A stretch of 64,000 bases of DNA from Syntrophus sp963665935 (GTDB lineage Bacteria; Desulfobacterota; Syntrophia; Syntrophales; Syntrophaceae). Positions 62,818 to 64,000 of the stretch are shown here, in pieces. Location of the stretch: positions 3,782,001-3,846,000 of the forward strand of contig OY762510.1 of NCBI GenBank assembly GCA_963665935.1, given 5' to 3'. The notes under the pieces were generated by a model, which was given only the letters and a program-made list of their open reading frames with translations, was not told where the DNA came from and searched no databases. Every line of letters begins with the position of its first letter. Positions within the stretch are counted from its first letter, which is position 1. The translations under genes and the position numbers were made by a program.

Positions 62818-63585
62818 ATGATCGATATTCAAAGTCAAAAAGACTACAGAAAAATAAACATTCAGAAGGTTGGTGTCAAAGGGATCAAGTATCCCATCAT
62901 CGTCCTGGATAAGACAACAGGCACGCAACCCGTAAACGCCTCCATCAACATGTACGTCAATCTCCCTCATTCCTTCAAGGGAACCCATATGAGCCGCTTC
63001 ATTGAAGTGCTCAATGAATTTCGAGGGGAGATCAACCTTCGCACCTTTCATACGATCCTGGAGAAAGTCCGGGAAAAGCTGCATGCGGAATCGGCGCATA
63101 TGGAGATCGAGTTCCCCTATTTCATCGAGAAGACCGCCCCGGTATCCGGTGCGAAAAGCCTGATGGAATACCGCTGTCTTTTCAGTGGCTGCAACGCCGA
63201 ACACCAGAAAGATTTTCTCGTCGGGATTGTCGTCCCCGTAACCACCGTATGCCCCTGCTCGAAGGAAATCAGCAGCATGGGCGCGCATAATCAGCGAAGC
63301 TTTGTCACGGTCAAAGTAAGATTCCGGAAGTTCTTCTGGCTGGAGGATCTGATCCGACTCGTTGAAACATCCGCCAGCGGAGAGGTCTATTCTCTTCTCA
63401 AACGTGTCGATGAAAAATATGTAACGGAACAGGGCTATTCGAATCCCATGTTTGTGGAAGATGTCGTCCGGAACGTTGCGGAACAGCTCAACGCCAATTC
63501 CAATCTGACGTGGTACAGCGTCGAAGCGGAGAATTTCGAAAGCATTCACAATCACAACGCCTATGCCTACGTGGAGAAAGAGTGA
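62818..63585 (+). CDS. folE2: GTP cyclohydrolase FolE2 (GCYH-IB)
   Basis: 255 aa, typical for FolE2. Motifs: GIKYPIIVLDKTTGTQPVNA, the metal-site VCPCSKEIS (Cys) followed by GAHNQRS, and IEFPYFIEKTAPVSGAKSLM. It converts GTP to 7,8-dihydroneopterin triphosphate for folate (or queuosine) synthesis and works with Mn or other metals instead of Zn. The start has a weak ribosome-binding site (TTGGAA). It is followed 3 nt later by nadE. Confidence 0.95.
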   Translation: MIDIQSQKDYRKINIQKVGVKGIKYPIIVLDKTTGTQPVNASINMYVNLPHSFKGTHMSRFIEVLNEFRGEINLRTFHTILEKVREKLHAESAHMEIEFPYFIEKTAPVSGAKSLMEYRCLFSGCNAEHQKDFLVGIVVPVTTVCPCSKEISSMGAHNQRSFVTVKVRFRKFFWLEDLIRLVETSASGEVYSLLKRVDEKYVTEQGYSNPMFVEDVVRNVAEQLNANSNLTWYSVEAENFESIHNHNAYAYVEKE

Positions 63586-63588
63586 CCT

Positions 63589-64000
63589 ATGCTTTCAAGA
63601 CCTGTCGATTTCTTCAATCTTTATTCCCACGGTTTCATTCGAGCTGCGATCTGCATCCCTGAAGTCCGCGTTGCCGATACCTATTTTAATGCGGACAGAA
63701 CCATCCAGATGGCAAAGGAGGCGGCGGCGGGAAAGGCCATCTTCGCCCTGTTCCCTGAACTGAACCTGTCGGCTTACTCCAATGAAGACCTCTTTCATCA
63801 GGACACCCTCCAGAAGAGTGTTTATGACGCCATCTTCCGGGTAGCCCGGGAAACGGCCTCCTTGAACCTGGTTCTTGTCGTCGGCGCCCCCATCCGGGTG
63901 GACTGCCGCCTTTACAACTGCGGGGTCGTTCTTTATCAGGGTCGTATTCTCGGCATCGCCGTTAAATCCTATCTCCCGAATTACCGGGAATTCTACGAGC
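63589..64000 (+). CDS. nadE: Glutamine-dependent NAD+ synthetase, N-terminal part (cut by right edge)
   Basis: 137 codons of the 5' end from ATG 63589 (GGAGAAAG upstream). It encodes the glutaminase (nitrilase-fold) domain: catalytic Glu in ALFPELNLSAYSNED, and the catalytic Lys in VKSYLPNYREFYE just before the edge. The YNCGVVLYQGRILGIAVKSY block is typical of large bacterial NadE (about 640 aa). The full enzyme amidates nicotinic acid adenine dinucleotide using glutamine and ATP. It is probably transcribed with folE2. Confidence 0.93.
   Translation, partial: MLSRPVDFFNLYSHGFIRAAICIPEVRVADTYFNADRTIQMAKEAAAGKAIFALFPELNLSAYSNEDLFHQDTLQKSVYDAIFRVARETASLNLVLVVGAPIRVDCRLYNCGVVLYQGRILGIAVKSYLPNYREFYE

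Noticed and set aside
1..64000. CRISPR arrays, rRNA or tRNA genes
   Set aside because: No spaced direct repeats, rRNA-like blocks or tRNA-like cloverleaf sequence was recognised by eye; a tRNAscan/Infernal run would be needed to be certain.

Overview
The window reads like the chromosome of an anaerobic, Gram-negative, Syntrophus-like deltaproteobacterium (Desulfobacterota). This is inferred from gene content: a type II secretion/pseudopilin operon, an Ara5P isomerase for Kdo/LPS, PEP-CTERM-like (VPxPx-CTERM) exported proteins, stand-alone beta-oxidation enzymes, rubrerythrin-type peroxide defence and, most tellingly, a peroxiredoxin with an in-frame TGA (selenocysteine) at its catalytic position. 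No rRNA, tRNA or CRISPR array was recognised. Most of the sequence is dense, moderately GC-rich housekeeping DNA. Two AT-rich or fragmented accessory stretches (about 17.8-20.8 kb and 59.8-62.8 kb) interrupt it.

Layout. 0-3.9 kb: minus-strand pseudopilin/T2SS operon gspG-gspE-gspF-gspH-gspI (the last cut by the edge). 4-7.3 kb: a VPLPA-CTERM protein, a frameshifted FG-GAP protein and an exported diheme cytochrome-like protein. 7.4-10.4 kb: minus-strand run of three uncharacterised exported or membrane-anchored proteins followed by glutamate formimidoyltransferase. 11.7-16.8 kb: PAS histidine kinase, single-domain receiver and hybrid kinase, translationally coupled as one phosphorelay. 16.8-24.4 kb: ftsY, an AT-rich TPR gene, a phage-protein relic, an ABC-F ATPase, a ferritin-like protein and a SnoaL-like protein. 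24.4-31 kb: Na/Pi cotransporter, rubrerythrin, two more CTERM-sorted proteins, kdsD and a secreted beta/gamma-crystallin protein. 30.9-33.9 kb: yjbQ-larB-larC divergent from nikR, a nickel/nickel-pincer cofactor locus. 34-49.7 kb: cell-wall genes (mtgA, LysM-NlpC/P60, SLT transglycosylase), aconitase and a eukaryotic-type NADP-isocitrate dehydrogenase, rlmN, a UPF0182 membrane protein, a lipoprotein/HD-domain group, and a LysM protein coupled to a PP-loop tRNA-thiolation-like protein.

50.5-52.1 kb holds the most interesting locus. A selenocysteine peroxiredoxin (TGA exactly at the peroxidatic Cys of the PxxxTxxC motif, with a SECIS-like hairpin just downstream) lies beside a flavodoxin. Both are divergent from a HesB/IscA-like protein of a family known to contain selenoproteins, which here carries Trp (TGG) at the Sec/Cys site.

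54.5-59.8 kb: beta-oxidation enzymes (3-hydroxyacyl-CoA dehydrogenase, enoyl-CoA hydratase, GlcD-type FAD dehydrogenase, thiolase and its DUF35 OB-fold partner), matching syntrophic acid degradation. 59.8-62.8 kb: a small accessory island with a 2-TM protein, an HNH nuclease-like protein, a ParD/RelE-type toxin-antitoxin pair and gene fragments. The window ends with folE2 (zinc-independent GTP cyclohydrolase) and the 5' part of glutamine-dependent NAD synthetase.
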